DNA from: Jackrogersella multiformis
Taxonomy: Eukaryota > Ascomycota > Sordariomycetes > Xylariales > Hypoxylaceae
Direction: 5' to 3'
NCBI GenBank assembly: GCA_902806575.1
Contig: CADCXD010000011.1
Coordinates: forward strand, 1,116,001-1,180,000
DNA length: 64,000 bases
The position numbers and the translations under genes are program-made. Under the pieces are notes generated by a model. The model ran no database searches. It was given only the letters and a program-made list of their open reading frames with translations, and had not been told where the DNA came from. Positions 43,935 to 58,900 of this stretch are shown one piece after another. The stretch's first letter is position 1. Each line of letters starts with the position of its first letter.

Positions 43935-46253
43935 AACTTATAATAACTTTAATAATTACTTTAAATTATTTAATAATTAAATTAATATTTATATTTAATT
44001 TATAAATCGATTTATTTATATTATTAATTTTATATTAAAAAATTTAATTATAAAAAATTAAATTAATATTATTTATCGTATATTTATTTATTGTATTTTT
44101 TACAATAAAAATATATAATTATAAAAAAATAAAATAAAATGTTAATTAATATTAAAAAATTAAAAGATTTATAATATCGATTATTTTATAATAAACGTAA
44201 ATAGTTTTTTTATTAAAACTAATTATACGTATTAATGTAATATTTATATATAAAGAAATTTTATTTAAATAATTTATTAAAAACTTATAAAAGCTGTAAA
44301 AATTAAAAGTAATTTTTATAAATTATTTTGTAAAAATTTATAAAATTAATAAATAAATTAAATATTTATTTAAAAAAAATATAAAACGATATGTAATATA
44401 TTTTTAAAACGTTATTTAATCGATATAAGATCCATATATTAAAAGGTTTAATACTTTAAAAAAATCTTTTAAAAAAATCTTTTAGAGATATATCTATTAA
44501 GATTTAATTATTAAATATTTAAATTAATTATAAATATATAATAAATTAAATTTGGAATTCAAAATAATAAATATTATTAATTTAAAATTAATTATAATAA
44601 TTATAAATATTTAAATAAAAAATAATCGGTATAACGTAAGTAAATATTAATAAAAAATTAAAAACTTGAAAATTAATATTAAATTTTATATAATGTTTAA
44701 TAATATATTTATATAAAATAATTTTTTATATAATATTAAATTAATTAAAAGTTTATTAAAACGATTAAAATTGTTATAATAATAAATATAATTAATAAGA
44801 TAATTATAATTAATAATAAAATACTTTTAATTAATGTTAAAATAATTTTAATTTTAATAATTATAATTAAAAAAAGATTATCGTAATAATAATCGTAATT
44901 AAAATTATAATTAAAATTATAATTAATATTATAATAAATGTTGAAATAATAATTAATAAAATTATCGTTATTATAATTGTAAATGTAGCCGTAATATTTA
45001 TAATTGTTATAATAATAAATATTATAATAATTGTTTTTGTTTTTATTAAAAATAATAAAAAATAATAAAAAATTGTTTTAATAATAATATATATTTATAA
45101 AACGAAATTAAATATAAATAAAACGAAACAAATCGTAAGAAAAATAAAAAAACTTATAAATAAATAAATATTTAATAAATAAATTTAAAATCTTTATATT
45201 TTACTTATTATTTTTTAATAATGAATTATTAATTATAAAAAAATGTATATATTAAAAATATTATAAAATATTTAATATTAAATTTAATTATTTTAAAAAA
45301 CGAAATAAACGATAAAAATTTAACTTAAAATTAAAAAGATTATTAATATTTATTTTATTTAAAAATAAATAAAAACGAAAATATAAATAATATAATTAAA
45401 AAATATTATATTTTTATTTTTGTAATTAATAAATATAAAAATTAAAAATATTAATTTTTTATTTTTAAATAAAAATTTAATAAAATAAATAAATTTAAAA
45501 ATAAACGTATTAAATAAATTGAAATAAAATTAATAATATATATCAATAATAAATAAAATATTTAAATTAAATAAATTTATATATATATATAAAAAAATTT
45601 AAAAAAATTAATTATAAAAATTGAGGTTAAATTTTCGATTAAACTTTTAAAAAACGATATATAAACGATAAATTTAAATTTAAGTTTTTATAAAAATATG
45701 AATTAATTATTTAAATTTTTAATTTAATTTATTGATAAAAAGTAATTTTTTAAAAAAATATAACGTAATTATTAATTATAATAAAATATCGTTATTTAAA
45801 AAGTTAAATATAATAATAAATTTTAATTATAAATTAATTTTTTATTTTTATTAAAATAATAATATTTATTTTAATATATTATTTAAATTTATCGCGTAAA
45901 AAAAATTTATTTTTTATATTAAAATAAAAAACGTAATAGATACTATTTATAATATAAATATATTTAACAAAATCGTTTTTTAAATATATTCGATAAATTT
46001 ATAAATTTATAATATAATATTAAAATTAAAAACATTAAAAAAATTATTATAAAAAAGTATAAATATTTTATAAAAAAAATTAATTTAACGTAAATATATA
46101 TAATATTTTAACGTAAAAAAACGATTTATTAATAAAAATTAATTTAAATAACGAAATATTAAAAGCTTTATTATTAATCGATAAAACAAAATTAATTTAT
46201 AATTATTATTAAAAATAAAACGAGGTTTTATTAAAATAAATATATTAATTTTA

Positions 46254-46298
46254 TAATGCGACTTTATAAAGATCCGTATATTAAATGAAAATATATTA
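46254..46298 (-). mobile_element. TIR element, partial copy J
   Basis: AATGCGACTTTATAAAGAT followed by TATTAAATGAAAATATAT: the inner end of the family only, in inverse orientation. Confidence 0.5.
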
Positions 46299-47839
46299 AA
46301 AAAAATCGATTTAATTAATAAATAATAAAAAATATATAAATTTAAATATATATATTCGTTAAGTATATAAAATAGAAATTTCTTTAATAAGAATTTTGAT
46401 TAAATATATAATTAAGATAAAATAAATTAATAAAAAATAATTATATTTTTTTTTTTAGTATTTAAAGATTTATTGATAATAATAAAAAAGTTAAATAATT
46501 ATTAATTTTAAATTATAAAATAAAAATACTTTAATTAATATTTATTTATTATTACGTTAAAAAGATTATTTAAAAAATATATAGAAAAAAGTTTTTAATA
46601 TTATAAACGAAGCTTTATTTTTTTATTAATTATTTATTACGTTTAAATATAAAAATAAAATAATAATAATATCGTTAAAAAGTTTAAAAATCTTTAACGC
46701 TATATTAATAAAATTTAAAAATTTTCTAACCTTTACGTAACGATTTATAAATTAAAAGTTTAAATTTTATTTAAATTTTACTAAAGTATATATTAATAAT
46801 ATAATAATACTAAAAAATATTAAACAATAATATAAAAAATTTATTATTATTAATAAATCGAATATAATTAAAAAGATTTTAATATTATAAATATTCACTA
46901 ATTTAAAAAATATATTAATATAATAAGATTTTTATGAAAATATAGTTTATAATATTAATAAAAAGTTAAACTTTTATAAAATAAAAAAACGAAAATATTA
47001 ATTAAAGAAAAAATTTAATAAAAGATTTTTTTAAAATTTTAATATAAATGTTAATATATTATAAAAATTATATATATATTAATAAAAAATAAATTAAATT
47101 CGTTTAAAATATTATGAAATAAATTATTAAATTTAATAATATTAACGCATTAAAATTATAATTAAATATTATTTTTTAAAATAAATATATTAAAATAAAA
47201 AGGTTTTAAAATTATAATATTTTATATAAATATACTTTTAAATAAAATTAATATAAAAGTTAATATAATTTAATTAATTGTATTTTTATTAAAAGTTTTA
47301 ATAAAAATTAAATTATAATATAAAATAATAAAATTAAAAATTATTTATTTATTTTAAATTTATAAAAATAATAATATTTAATTATAATCTTATATATAAT
47401 GAATTATTATTTCAATGAATTATAATATAATAAAAATATTATTAATTAAATAATACTTAAAATAATGAATATAAATAAAATAAATAATAAATTAATAATT
47501 CTTTTAATTTATTTATTTTAATTTAACTTTAACGTTTATTATATTTTTAACAAATTTAATTTAATTTTAAATATATTATTTTATTTATCGATATAAAATA
47601 ATAAAAAAGATTTAAAGAAATAAAAGAAATAAAACGAAATTAACTTTTAAACATATCCTAAATAACTTTATTTATGTATTTATTAAACTTATATTAAATA
47701 CTAAATTTTTAAAAAATATTAAAGAGGTATAATTATAATAAACGATTAAATTATTTACGTATTATTTTTTAAAATTTTTATAAAAATAAAAATAAAAATA
47801 AAAAATATCGATATAAATTATAAACCGATTTTATATATT

Positions 47840-48082
47840 TAATGCGACCTTATAAAGGCCTTTATATTAAATAAAAATATATATTTTATACCTTAAATTA
47901 AATAAATAAATAATACAAACCTTATAAAGTATATTTTAATATATAAAATTAATAATTTCTTCGTTTTTTTAAAACGGGTAAAAAATAAAATAAAAAATAA
48001 AGATCTTTATCTTTTTTATTTAATTTAAAGTATAAAATATATATATTTATTTAATATAAATACCTTTATAAAATTATATTAA
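47840..48082. mobile_element. TIR element copy B with an inverted half copy attached
   Basis: 47840-47913 is the reverse complement of the right half (AATGCGACCTTATAAAGGCC start). It abuts a full forward copy at 47914-48082 (TACAAACCTTATAAAGT to AATTATATTA), so right halves face each other. Confidence 0.65.
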
Positions 48083-48869
48083 TAAAATAAAGATGAAATT
48101 ATTAATTTTATATAGTAAAACATATTTTATAAATTTTATATTAATATTATATTAAATTAAATAATTTACGTTAATTAATAATTTTAATAATTTATATATA
48201 TAAATTGTTTAATAAAGTTTATAATTTAAAATATTATTTCAAACTAAAATAAATATTTTAAAAATTAAAATCGGTTTATATTTATAAGTTTTTACAAAAA
48301 CTTTAAAAATATATCGAATATTATCTTTATTATTATAAAAATTAAATTAAACGTTTAAAACTTTATAATAAATTAAAACTTAAAATTTTATCGTTTTAAT
48401 TATTTTATATAATAACTTAAAATTTTATCGTGAATTTATTAAAAGTTTTATTTCTTTTAATATAATAATAATGATTATATATAAATTTAATAAAAAAATC
48501 GATTTTAATATTTAAAAATATTAAATATAAAACTTATTATTAAACCGCATTACTTTTTAAAATATTTATATTATTAAATTAAGACATTTTATATATAGTA
48601 ATTTTAAATAAAAACGTTAAATTTAATAACGAAATATAATAAACGTTATTTACTTAATTTAAAATATTATTAATTATATTAATTAATTATTATTTTTCAA
48701 TTAATAATACGATAAAACGATATTATTAAAAAATTAAAACAATAATTTATTATTATTATTTATTAAATAATATATCGTAATTAAAAATATTAAAAAACTT
48801 TATCGATTATAATATATTAAAATAATATTATTAAAAAAATTAAAAAATATATTAATTTTATAATTATTG

Positions 48870-49036
48870 TACGAACCTTATGAGGTATGTTTTAATATAT
48901 AAGATTAATGGTTTCTCCGTTATTTTAAAACGGGCGAAAAACAGGATAAGGATTAAAAGTCCTTATTTTATTTATTTAATTTAAAGTATAAAGTATATAT
49001 CTTTATTTAATGTAAGGACCTTTAAAGGTCGCATTA
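48870..49036 (+). mobile_element. TIR element, copy C (best preserved)
   Basis: TACGAACCTTATGAGGTATG at the left, GGTTTCTCCGTTATTTTAAA and CGGGCGAAAAACAGGATAAG inside, TAAGGACCTTTAAAGGTCGC at the right. It keeps the most G and C, so it is closest to the ancestral sequence. Confidence 0.8.
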
Positions 49037-50283
49037 AATTATTAAAGTAAAAACTTATTACGATTAAAAATATAACTTTATTTTTTTTTAAAAATATTAA
49101 TTAACTTTAAATTATATAAAAGTTATATATTATTAAATAAATCGCTTTATAAATAATTAATATAATATATTAAATCGTTATTAATTTTAAAATAAATTAA
49201 TAAATTTATGTATAAGTTTAAATTATTTAATAATTAATAAATTTATAAATTTATATTAATAAATTAATTATTTAAAATCTCATAAAAATGTCCTTACGTA
49301 AGAAAACGATTATAATTTAATTAAATTATCATAAAAGAACGATGATAATTAAATGTTATATAAAATTAAAACATTATTAAATCGAGAAATAAATAAATCA
49401 AAAAAACATTTTATTTGTAAGTATTTTATATAATAAAAAGATTATTTATTAACTTTTAATTAATAATATTTAAAATTTTTATTTATTTAAAATATAATAA
49501 TATTTTTAAATAAATACGATAAAAAATACTTTTTATTATTTAATTAACTTTATATTAAATTTATTAATAAATTATAACTTTTTAATATATAACTTTTTAA
49601 AAATATATAAACTTTTAACGATATATTTTCGAAATTAATTAATAAATTAATTATAAATAAATAATAATAATTAATCGTAAATAAATAATGAAATAATTGT
49701 ATATATATTAAAAAAACGATTTATTAAAAATATATTATTAAATTATATTAATAATAATCAATTAATTTTTTATTTAATTATTAATACCATTAAAAAATAA
49801 ATAAAATTATAAATTATAATTTTAATAAAAAAATATTAAAAACTATAAAAATACGATTTATAAATAACGTTAAAAAATAAAATAAATTATAAATAAATTA
49901 TAAGTTATTAAATAATTATAATTAAAATAATAATTTTAATTATTATGAAAGTTTTTACTTTAAGAAAAAGCTAAATATTTTAATATTTAAATTATAATAA
50001 AATTATAATTAAATCGAAAAAAAATTAAATACTTTAATATTAATAACTACTTAATAACGATAAAGTATAATATATTTACTTATATTTATATTTCTTATTT
50101 ATATAAATAAATTTTTTTTCTTTTTTTATAATCTTTAACTTACTTTATAAAAAAAAATCTTTACTCGCTTTTTACTTTATAATACCTTTTATAAAAAAAC
50201 TAATACTTAAACTTTTTAAAGTTTTAATTAAAAAAACCATTAATTTAACGATTAAATAAATTTATTAATATTTATTTAATTAA

Positions 50284-50451
50284 TATAAACCTTATAAAGT
50301 GTGTTTTAAGATATAAGATTAATAATTTCTTGGTTATTTTATAACGGGCGAAAAATAAAATAAAAATTAAAAGTTTTTATTTTATTTATTTAATTTAAAG
50401 TATAAAGTATATATCTTTATTTAATATAAGGACCTTTATAAAGTCGTATTA
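50284..50451 (+). mobile_element. TIR element, copy D
   Basis: TATAAACCTTATAAAGTGTG at the left, ATAACGGGCGAAAAATAAAA inside, GGACCTTTATAAAGTCGTAT at the right. Confidence 0.75.
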
Positions 50452-50789
50452 TTAATAATAAATAATTAATCATAATTAATAAAACGTTTAAAATTATTAA
50501 AATATAAAACGAAAATAAACTTTAATAATAACGAATTTTTTAAAATAAATCGTTTATTTAAAATAATAACGATAAAAATTTAATAGATATGATTAATCTT
50601 AAAATATATTACGTAAAAATAATAAAAATCATATCGTTTCGTTTATAATTTAACGTTACTTTAATTATTAAAACGTTATTAAAAAATTTAATATATAAAA
50701 CCTTTTTAATAATAATTTTTTATCGAATAATTTAAAATTAACCTAAAAAAATAAATTTATAACACGAAATTATTAATTAAAAAATAAAA

Positions 50790-51070
50790 GTTATTATTAA
50801 ATTAAAGTAAAAAGCTTTTAAAAGGTAAAAATAATTACTTAAATCCTTAATTAAAATTTTAAACGGTTACGTTTTTCTCGGTTTAAAAGATATAAATTAA
50901 TAATAATTAAAAAAAAGCCATTATTAAATAAAATAAAATTTAAAATAAAAACTATAAAAAGATAATTATAAAATAATTTATATAAGTTAAAAATAATTAA
51001 TTACAAGGTTAGATTTTATAAATAAAAAAAGAATTACGTAATACTTATTTTTTTTACTTTAATTTATTTT
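50790..51070 (+). repeat. About 285-bp repeat, copy 1 (more mutated)
   Basis: Shares AAAAAGCTTTTAAAAG, AAAATAAAAACTATAAAAAG and TACGTAATACTTATTT with 52569-52853. Where they differ, this copy usually has T for C or A for G. Confidence 0.75.
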
Positions 51071-52545
51071 CCTCACGTTTATATTAATTATCCTTAATAA
51101 ATAAACGTATAAAATAATAAGTAAGAAACTTAAATCGACTTTTAAAAAGTTAATTAATTATTATAATAATAATTAAAAGTTTTAATAATAATAATATATT
51201 TTTCTTAATTTTAAAGTTTTTCTTAACGTTAAAACTTTCCTTAACGTTAAATCTTTCCTTTTTAAATTTTTAATATATAAATTAATTTAATTAAGTAAGG
51301 TTTATAAAAGGAGGGGGATTTTATTATAATAATTATTAAAAAAATCGAAGAATAATAAATAAATAAATATAATTTAATTTAATTTAATTTAAAATGATTT
51401 ATATATAAAAGCGCCATACTTTATATATAATTCAAAAATCTTTAAAATCTTAAATTAACTCTTGAATGAACTTTTAAATTAACCTTTAAATTAAGTTTTT
51501 ATAGCTTTAATTTTTAAATTATTTTTTTTCGTATTAATTTTTTTACTGTATAAATATATAAATTAATAGGTCCTGTTTTAACGTACTTATATCTTAATAT
51601 TTTATATTTTTAAAAAATAAAAATAAATAAATAAATAAAAATATCGTATAACTTTTTACGGTAATTATTAATTTATCGTAAGTTTTTAATCGTTATTAAA
51701 AATATCTTTTTATTATATTATAAGATATAAGGATTACGTTATAATTTTTATATTAAAACTTAAACTTTTATCGTAATTTATAAGTCGAAAGAGAAAAAAA
51801 ATTTTATTAAAATTTTATAATATCTTTAATAACTTATATCCATTATATATAATTATATCGTATTAATAATTCCTTAATCGATAAATAAAGTAAATATTAA
51901 ACATTAATAAATTAATAATAATATAAAGATAAAATAATAAAAAATAAAAGGCAAAATTAATAATAAAAATATTAATAAAAATAAAGGTATCATCGAAAAA
52001 TAAAATAATTAAAAACGTATTATTATCTTTTTTTAATAATTCTCAAATAACATATATAATTATAACGTTATAAAGTATATTATATATATTTATAATATTA
52101 TTCCTTTTATTTTATTTATTTATTATATCTTTTATTAACGTTTTCGTTAAAATAAATAAATAACCTAATTATATATATTAATAATTATAATTATATTAAT
52201 AAAATTATCGAATAATTAAATTAATGATATTATGATATAATCGGTTTAATTATAATAATTAAATAATTATAAATTATATAATTAAATAAAGGTTATATAA
52301 TAATAAATAAATATAATCGAATAACGAAATAATTATAATAATTCAAAAACAAATAATTAAAAATAATAAATAAAAATTATTATAAAGTTATAACTTTTAA
52401 AGGAAATTAATTATAATAAATAAAAATATATAACGTAAAATTTATTATATATAATTAAACGAATAAATATTTTAACGGTTTTAAAACACCATATTTAACT
52501 TTATTTAAATTTTATTTATAAGAATATAGTTTTTTTCAAATTAAG

Positions 52546-52568
52546 ATTACGGGTTTAAGTCCCGTAAT
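52546..52568. repeat. 8-bp hairpin resembling a tRNA T-arm
   Basis: ATTACGGG, loop TTTAAGT, CCCGTAAT. The 7-nt loop matches the tRNA TTCRANY loop after one C-to-T change. It lies directly before copy 2 of the 285-bp repeat, so that repeat may derive from a tRNA-related SINE. Speculative. Confidence 0.35.
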
Positions 52569-52853
52569 AATAATTATTAAACTAAAGCGAAAAGCTTTTA
52601 AAAGATAAAAATAATTATTTAAGTCTTTCATTAAAAACTTAAACAATTACGCTTCTCCCGGTTCAAAGGATATAAATTAATAATAATTAATAAAAAAAGC
52701 TATTATTAAATAAAATAAAATTTAAAATAAAAACTATAAAAAGGTAATTATAAAACGATTCGTATAAGTTAAAAATAATTAATTAAAAGGCTAAATTTTA
52801 TAGCTAAAAAATGGTCACGTAATACTTATTTCTCTTACTTCGGTTCATTATTA
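52569..52853 (+). repeat. About 285-bp repeat, copy 2 (less mutated)
   Basis: Keeps AAAGCGAAAAGC, CGCTTCTCCCGGTTCAAAGG and CTTACTTCGGTTCATTA where copy 1 has A/T. GGTTCAAAG also resembles a polymerase III B box. Confidence 0.75.
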
Positions 52854-53587
52854 AAATACTTTTTAAAAAATTTAATAAAAATATACTTAAAATTTTTTAA
52901 ATCAATAAAAAGTAAAAAAAGTGTCGAAACTTTCTTAAAAAACTTATATAATAAATTAAAATTAATTTAATTAATTTAATTAATATATAAAAACGATAAT
53001 ATAAAATTAAAGTTTTAAAAATTTATAATTAATAAAATAAAAATAAAAATAAAAATAAATAAAAATAAGAATAAAATATCTTTAAATATTAACGATTTAT
53101 GATAAATATTAATAATTATAAATTAATAATTATAATAATAACGCGTATTAATTATAAAAATCTTTTTAATTATTAAAAAAAAATAATTTAATAAAAATAA
53201 TTTTAATAAATATCGTTAAAGTTATAATAATAATAAAAAACATACGTAATATTTTTATAAATTATAAAAAAATTATTATAAAAATTAAATCGTAATTAAT
53301 ATAATTTATTATACTTATTACCGTAATTACGTTAAAAATTAAAACATTAACTTTCGCATTTAAATTAATTACGTTTATTATTAAAAGAATAATAATAACA
53401 TTAATTAAAACATTAATATTTATATTATTAAAAATTAAACTTATAATAAAAACATAAATATTTACTAAATTTAATAATTTACATTTTATTTATAATAATA
53501 CGTTATTTAATAATAATAATAGCGTTTTAATTAATAACGATAACGATAATAAAAAAAGAATATAAATATACTTAATATATTTATTAA

Positions 53588-53754
53588 TACGAACCTTATA
53601 AAGTATATTTTAATATATAAAATTAATAGTTTCTCCGTTATTTTAAAACGGACGAAAAATAAAATAAAAATTAAAAGTCTTTATTTTATTTATTTAATTT
53701 AAAGTATAAGATATATATTTCCATTTAATATAAAAACTTTTATAAAGTCGCATT
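53588..53754 (+). mobile_element. TIR element, copy E
   Basis: TACGAACCTTATAAAGTATA at the left, TTAAAACGGACGAAAAATAA inside, ATAAAGTCGCATTA at the right. Confidence 0.75.
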
Positions 53755-53817
53755 ATTTATTAAACGTTAAAAATTAATTTATAATTAACGAAAACGTTAA
53801 TTATTTTTTTAAAAAAT

Positions 53818-53875
53818 ATTATTAAAAGTTATAACTATATAATTTATACTTAAAATAATAATCCGTACGTTACAA
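53818..53875 (+). repeat. Diverged repeat, copy 2
   Basis: TTATTAAAAGTTATAACTAT through CCGTACGTTA; partner of 42765-42822. Confidence 0.5.
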
Positions 53876-54391
53876 TTATATAATTTATATTTATTAATTT
53901 TATTTTAAAATATTAACTTCGTTTTAATTATTAAAAAAATTATATTTTAAAACTTTTATTTTAACTTAATAATATATAATTATTAAATAAATATGTTACA
54001 TTAAAATTTAATATTTTTTAAGCTTATTAATATTAATATTTATATTTTTTTATCGTAAATATAAAAATGTTTACGTATTTAATTTAAAAACTTATCGTAT
54101 TTATTTTTTTAAATCTATTTTCGTTATTAATTAATTATAATTTAATTTTTTTCGTTATTATTAAAAGTTTAACTTTATTATTTATCGAAAAATTACTTTA
54201 TAATATGATATTTTAAATTTTTTAATTTAATAATATTGAAATATTAATTTTATTTTTTATTATTTTAATCGACGTTATATAATAATTAAAAATAATAAAA
54301 AGGTTATTTTAATTATTAAATAAGATTTTTTTATACCGGTTTTTTAAATTTTATTAATAAAAGATTTAAAAAAGAATTAATTATTTTATAT

Positions 54392-54551
54392 TAATACGAT
54401 CTTTATAATGGCTTATATATAAATAAGATTTTAAATTTTATATTTTAAATAAATAAAATAATAAGTTTTTATTTTATTTCTTGCCTGTTTAAAGAAAATA
54501 AAGAAAATTTTAATTTTATATATTATATATATCCTTATAAAGTTCGTATTA
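54392..54551 (-). mobile_element. TIR element, copy F (inverted, diverged)
   Basis: TAATACGATCTTTATAATGG at the left and TCCTTATAAAGTTCGTATTA at the right form a near-perfect 20-bp inverted pair, the clearest TIR in the window. The interior is shortened. Confidence 0.7.
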
Positions 54552-54631
54552 TATATATAAAATATATTTTTAACTTTTTTAATTTATTTTCTTTTTAATT
54601 TATTCGTTTAAATTTATTTTTATTTATATTT

Positions 54632-54800
54632 TAATGTAATTTTATAAAAGTCTTTATATTAAATAAAAAAATATTTTATATCTTAAATTAAATAGATAAA
54701 ATAAAAGGTTTTTATTTTTATTTTATTTTTTGTTCGTTTTAAAATAATAAAGAAACCATTAATCTTATATATTAAAATATACCTTATAAAATCCGTACTA
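54632..54800 (-). mobile_element. TIR element, copy G (inverted)
   Basis: TAATGTAATTTTATAAAAG at the left, TTTGTTCGTTTTAAAATAAT inside, ACCTTATAAAATCCGTACTA at the right. Confidence 0.7.
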
Positions 54801-55830
54801 TATTTATAACGTTAATAATTTCGATTAATTATTTTTTAAAAATATATTACGTTATTTTAAATTTATATAAAAATGTTATAATATTATTTAACGTTTTAAA
54901 TTTATTTTTATAAAAATAATAATTATAATATATTTGAAAAATTTATTTTAATATTTACTTAATTAAATCTTATATTAATATTATTAATTCGATCGTTTTT
55001 ATCGTTAAATAATTTTAATTTAAACAGATTTTACCGGATTAATTATTTAATAGAATTTAAAATAAGTTTACCCGGTTTTAAATTTATAAAAACTTAATAA
55101 AAAAAAGTAATTTAAGTTTTCGTTTATTATTTTTTAATTTTTATAATAATTAAATATATGAAAATTAAATTTTTTAAAATTTATAAAAATCTTATATTAA
55201 TTTTTATTAAACCTTTCGATTTTATAATGATATTTAAAGTTATTTATTAATAACGTATATACGGTATTAAGTTTTAAATATAAATTTTAAAAAATATTAA
55301 AAAGTTATATTATTCCCGTTAAAATAAAACATAACGGCTTAACTTTTTTTACGATTAATATATTATTTTATTTATAAATAAATAAGTTTTATAATAAAAA
55401 TAAAAATTAAGATAATTAAATGTTAATTATATTTTAATATTATTTAAATATTTTTAAACTTAAAATTATATTATAATTTAAGTATTATTATTATATTATT
55501 ATTAATATTAAAAATTATAAACAAATTAAAGTTAAAAAACCTTATTTAAATTTTAAATCTTTTATAATATATTTTATTTATTAATTTAAAATATACCGGG
55601 AAAAAATTCGTTTATGAATAAATTCTTTTAATATTTTAAAGTTTTATTAATTTTATTATATATTACTTTATTTATTATATCATACGTTATATTAAATATT
55701 ATATAATTTATTATTTTATTATAATTTATTTATAAATATATTTTAAAATAAGTTTTTTATTTTAATTATTCTTTAAATATAAATAATTATAAAAAGTTTT
55801 ATATTATATAATCCTTTTTATTGGTTTTTT

Positions 55831-55970
55831 TAATATAACTTTATAAGGATTTTTATATTAAATAAATATGATAAAAACTTTTAATCTTTATTTTATTTCT
55901 TACCCGTTTTAAAATAACGAAAGAATTATTAATTTTATATATTAAAACATACTTTATAAAATCAGTATTA
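55831..55970 (-). mobile_element. TIR element, copy H (inverted, about 28 bp shorter)
   Basis: TAATATAACTTTATAAGGA at the left, TTACCCGTTTTAAAATAACG inside, ACTTTATAAAATCAGTATTA at the right; the AT-rich middle is partly deleted. Confidence 0.7.
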
Positions 55971-58900
55971 AATTAATACTTAATATAAAAAATTTCAATT
56001 AAAATTAATTGTATTAAATTATATTATTATTACTTATATTTTGAGCATATGATATATTTTATTAATAATTTATTAATATATCTTTTCTCGAATTTTTATT
56101 TTTATTAATTTTTTAAATGTTAAAGATTTAAATTATTATTTTATTTTATTTATAATTATTACTTAATTATAAATTTTATAAAATTTTAAGCTATAATTTA
56201 TTCAACTTAAATAATTCTTCATATTTTTTGTTAATTTTTAATGTTATATTTAAGTTATATATTTTTTATTATTTAAATTTACTTAAATTTAAAATAAAAT
56301 TTTTATATTTAAACTTTTTATTATTATTATAATATAGTTTTTTTTATTACTTATTATATTTTCGTATTAATTTTACGTTTAATATTATTATAATCTATAA
56401 ATATTAAATATTATTAAAAAAGATTTATTTATAATAGATTTTAACCGTTAAATATATAATTATTATTAAAGAATTTTACTATTTCGAAATAAATTATTTT
56501 AATATATTTATATTTATAAAAACATTAAACGAAATATTTATTAAATATTTTAAAAAGTAAAAATGTTTTAAAAATAAACGTAATAAAGTTAAAAAAATAT
56601 ATAATTTTATTATTAATTTTTTAAATAATTTATTTCTATTTAATTATATATATTTACATATTAAAATACGTTTTAAATTAATAAATAAAAATATTAAAAT
56701 ATATATTAATGTAAATATAAATTATATTATAATTAATTGTTTATTTTTTAATAAATTTAAATATATAATTAAAAATTAATAAAAATATATTAAACATTTT
56801 AATAAAAAAAAATAAAAATTACTTAATAAATCATATTTATTTTTTACGTTTTAAAAATAAATAAAAATAATTTAATTTATAAAATTAAAATAAATTATCA
56901 AAAATAAAATAAAACTTAATTTATTTAAATTATATAAAATAAATATTTTTTGTAAAATCAAACGGGTTTAAAATAATTTTTAAAATATAAATTTATAATT
57001 ATATATACGTTTATAAAATAATAAATAAATAAATAATAATAATTATTTTTATATAAAATATTTATGTATTTATAAAGTATAAATTTTTATTATTTAATTA
57101 AAATTTTTATTTTATAATAACGTATAATATAATTATAAATATTATTATAAACGTAAAAATTTTACGTATAATAATAATGAAAAATATTTTAAAAAACTTT
57201 ATAAAAATTTTAAAAGGTTTTTATATTAAAATAATTATAAAAAATATTAATAATAAATACTATATTAATTTTTAATTATTTACGTTTAAATATTTTATCG
57301 TAATTATTATTATCGTGATTATTACTTTTATTATTATATTAATTGTTTTAATAATAAATATGTTTTTAAACGTAAATTTTATCGTTATATTTTTAATAAA
57401 TAATAACGTATTTAATAATATAAACGTTATAACGTTTATAACGTTTATTTTTTTTCTTAAATTTATATTAATAAAAAAACCTTTAAAAGTTTTATATATT
57501 TACGTAAATATAAAATTTATTATAACTTTAATTATTATAATAATAATTATTAATATTATTTTTTTAATATATAAAATAAAATTAATAAAATTAATTATTA
57601 ATGCGTTAAATAAATTAAACCTTATTTTATTAATAAATATTATGTTTATTATAATTTAAAAATTATAAAGATAATTAGTATTATTTTAAAAAATATTATT
57701 AAAAAAAAACTTAAAACTAAAAACTTTTAATATATATTTTACCTTTAAAATTAAAAAACTTATAAATTTATTTAAACGTATTATTTTAAATAATATCGTT
57801 ATTATATAAATAATAAATTTTATTAACCTTTTATTAATATTATAAAAAAAATAAAAAATTATACGTATTTTTGAATATAATTAAATAAAATTTTTATTTA
57901 TAAATAAATAATAAAATTAAATATTTAATTTTAAAAATTATTTTTTAAGTAAAGAAAATAAAGAATTTTTTAATGAAATATATAACGTTTTATATAAATA
58001 AAATCGTATAAAATAAATTAATAAACTTAATTTTTTTTATTCTTTTAATATTTATTATATAATATATCGTTTATAATATTTAAAAAAAAGGTATAATAAT
58101 TAATTTATAAGGTTTAAATTAAGTTATTATATTAAATAATTACTTATTATTATTATAATTAATATACTAGTTTTTTTCTATTAATTTTTAATATATAAAG
58201 ATTTTTATAATTATTTTATAATAATAATTTATTAAAGTTTAAAACGATTTATAATTATATTAGTAAAAAAATTTAATTTTTTAATATATATTTAAAAATA
58301 TGTAAATAAATTATTTTACTTATATATAACGTATATTAAAACGTTTATCGATAATATCGTAATCTTTTTAAATTCCGTTAAAAATATTTTATTTATTTAA
58401 AGTTAATATTTAACTTTTTTTACGAAAATGGAATTTTATATTTTTAAAAAAATCTTTTTTAAAACTTTTATTTGTAAAATTTTTAAACATTTAAATTAAC
58501 GCTTTCAAAATATTTATAATTAAAATCCGTTTATTTATAATTTAAAAGTTTACTTTTTTTTAATAATTAAAAGCCTTTAAATAATATTTAAGCATAACCG
58601 GTTTTTTTTAAACGTTTATTTTATAAAAAATTTTAAAAATATAAAACGATTTTTTGATAAAAAAAAAGAAATTAAAATAATTATAAAATAATTATTTTAA
58701 GAAATAATAAATATATTATTAATTAATTGATTATAATTTTATTCATATTAAATTCATATTTTTCTTATAATAAACAAATCGTTTAAACGAAAATTTAATA
58801 TAATAATTGTTTATTTAAAAGATAATTTTATATAAACGTTAAAAAAAACTATTTTCGTTTAATAAATTTAATTAATTATATTTTTTAATTAATATTTATT

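Noticed and set aside
57315..57659. A 114-codon open frame rich in Ile, Leu and Asn
   Set aside because: It lies in DNA that is nearly all A/T, has no domain and resembles the composition of neighbouring non-coding sequence; long open frames arise there because ATT/AAT repeats avoid stops.
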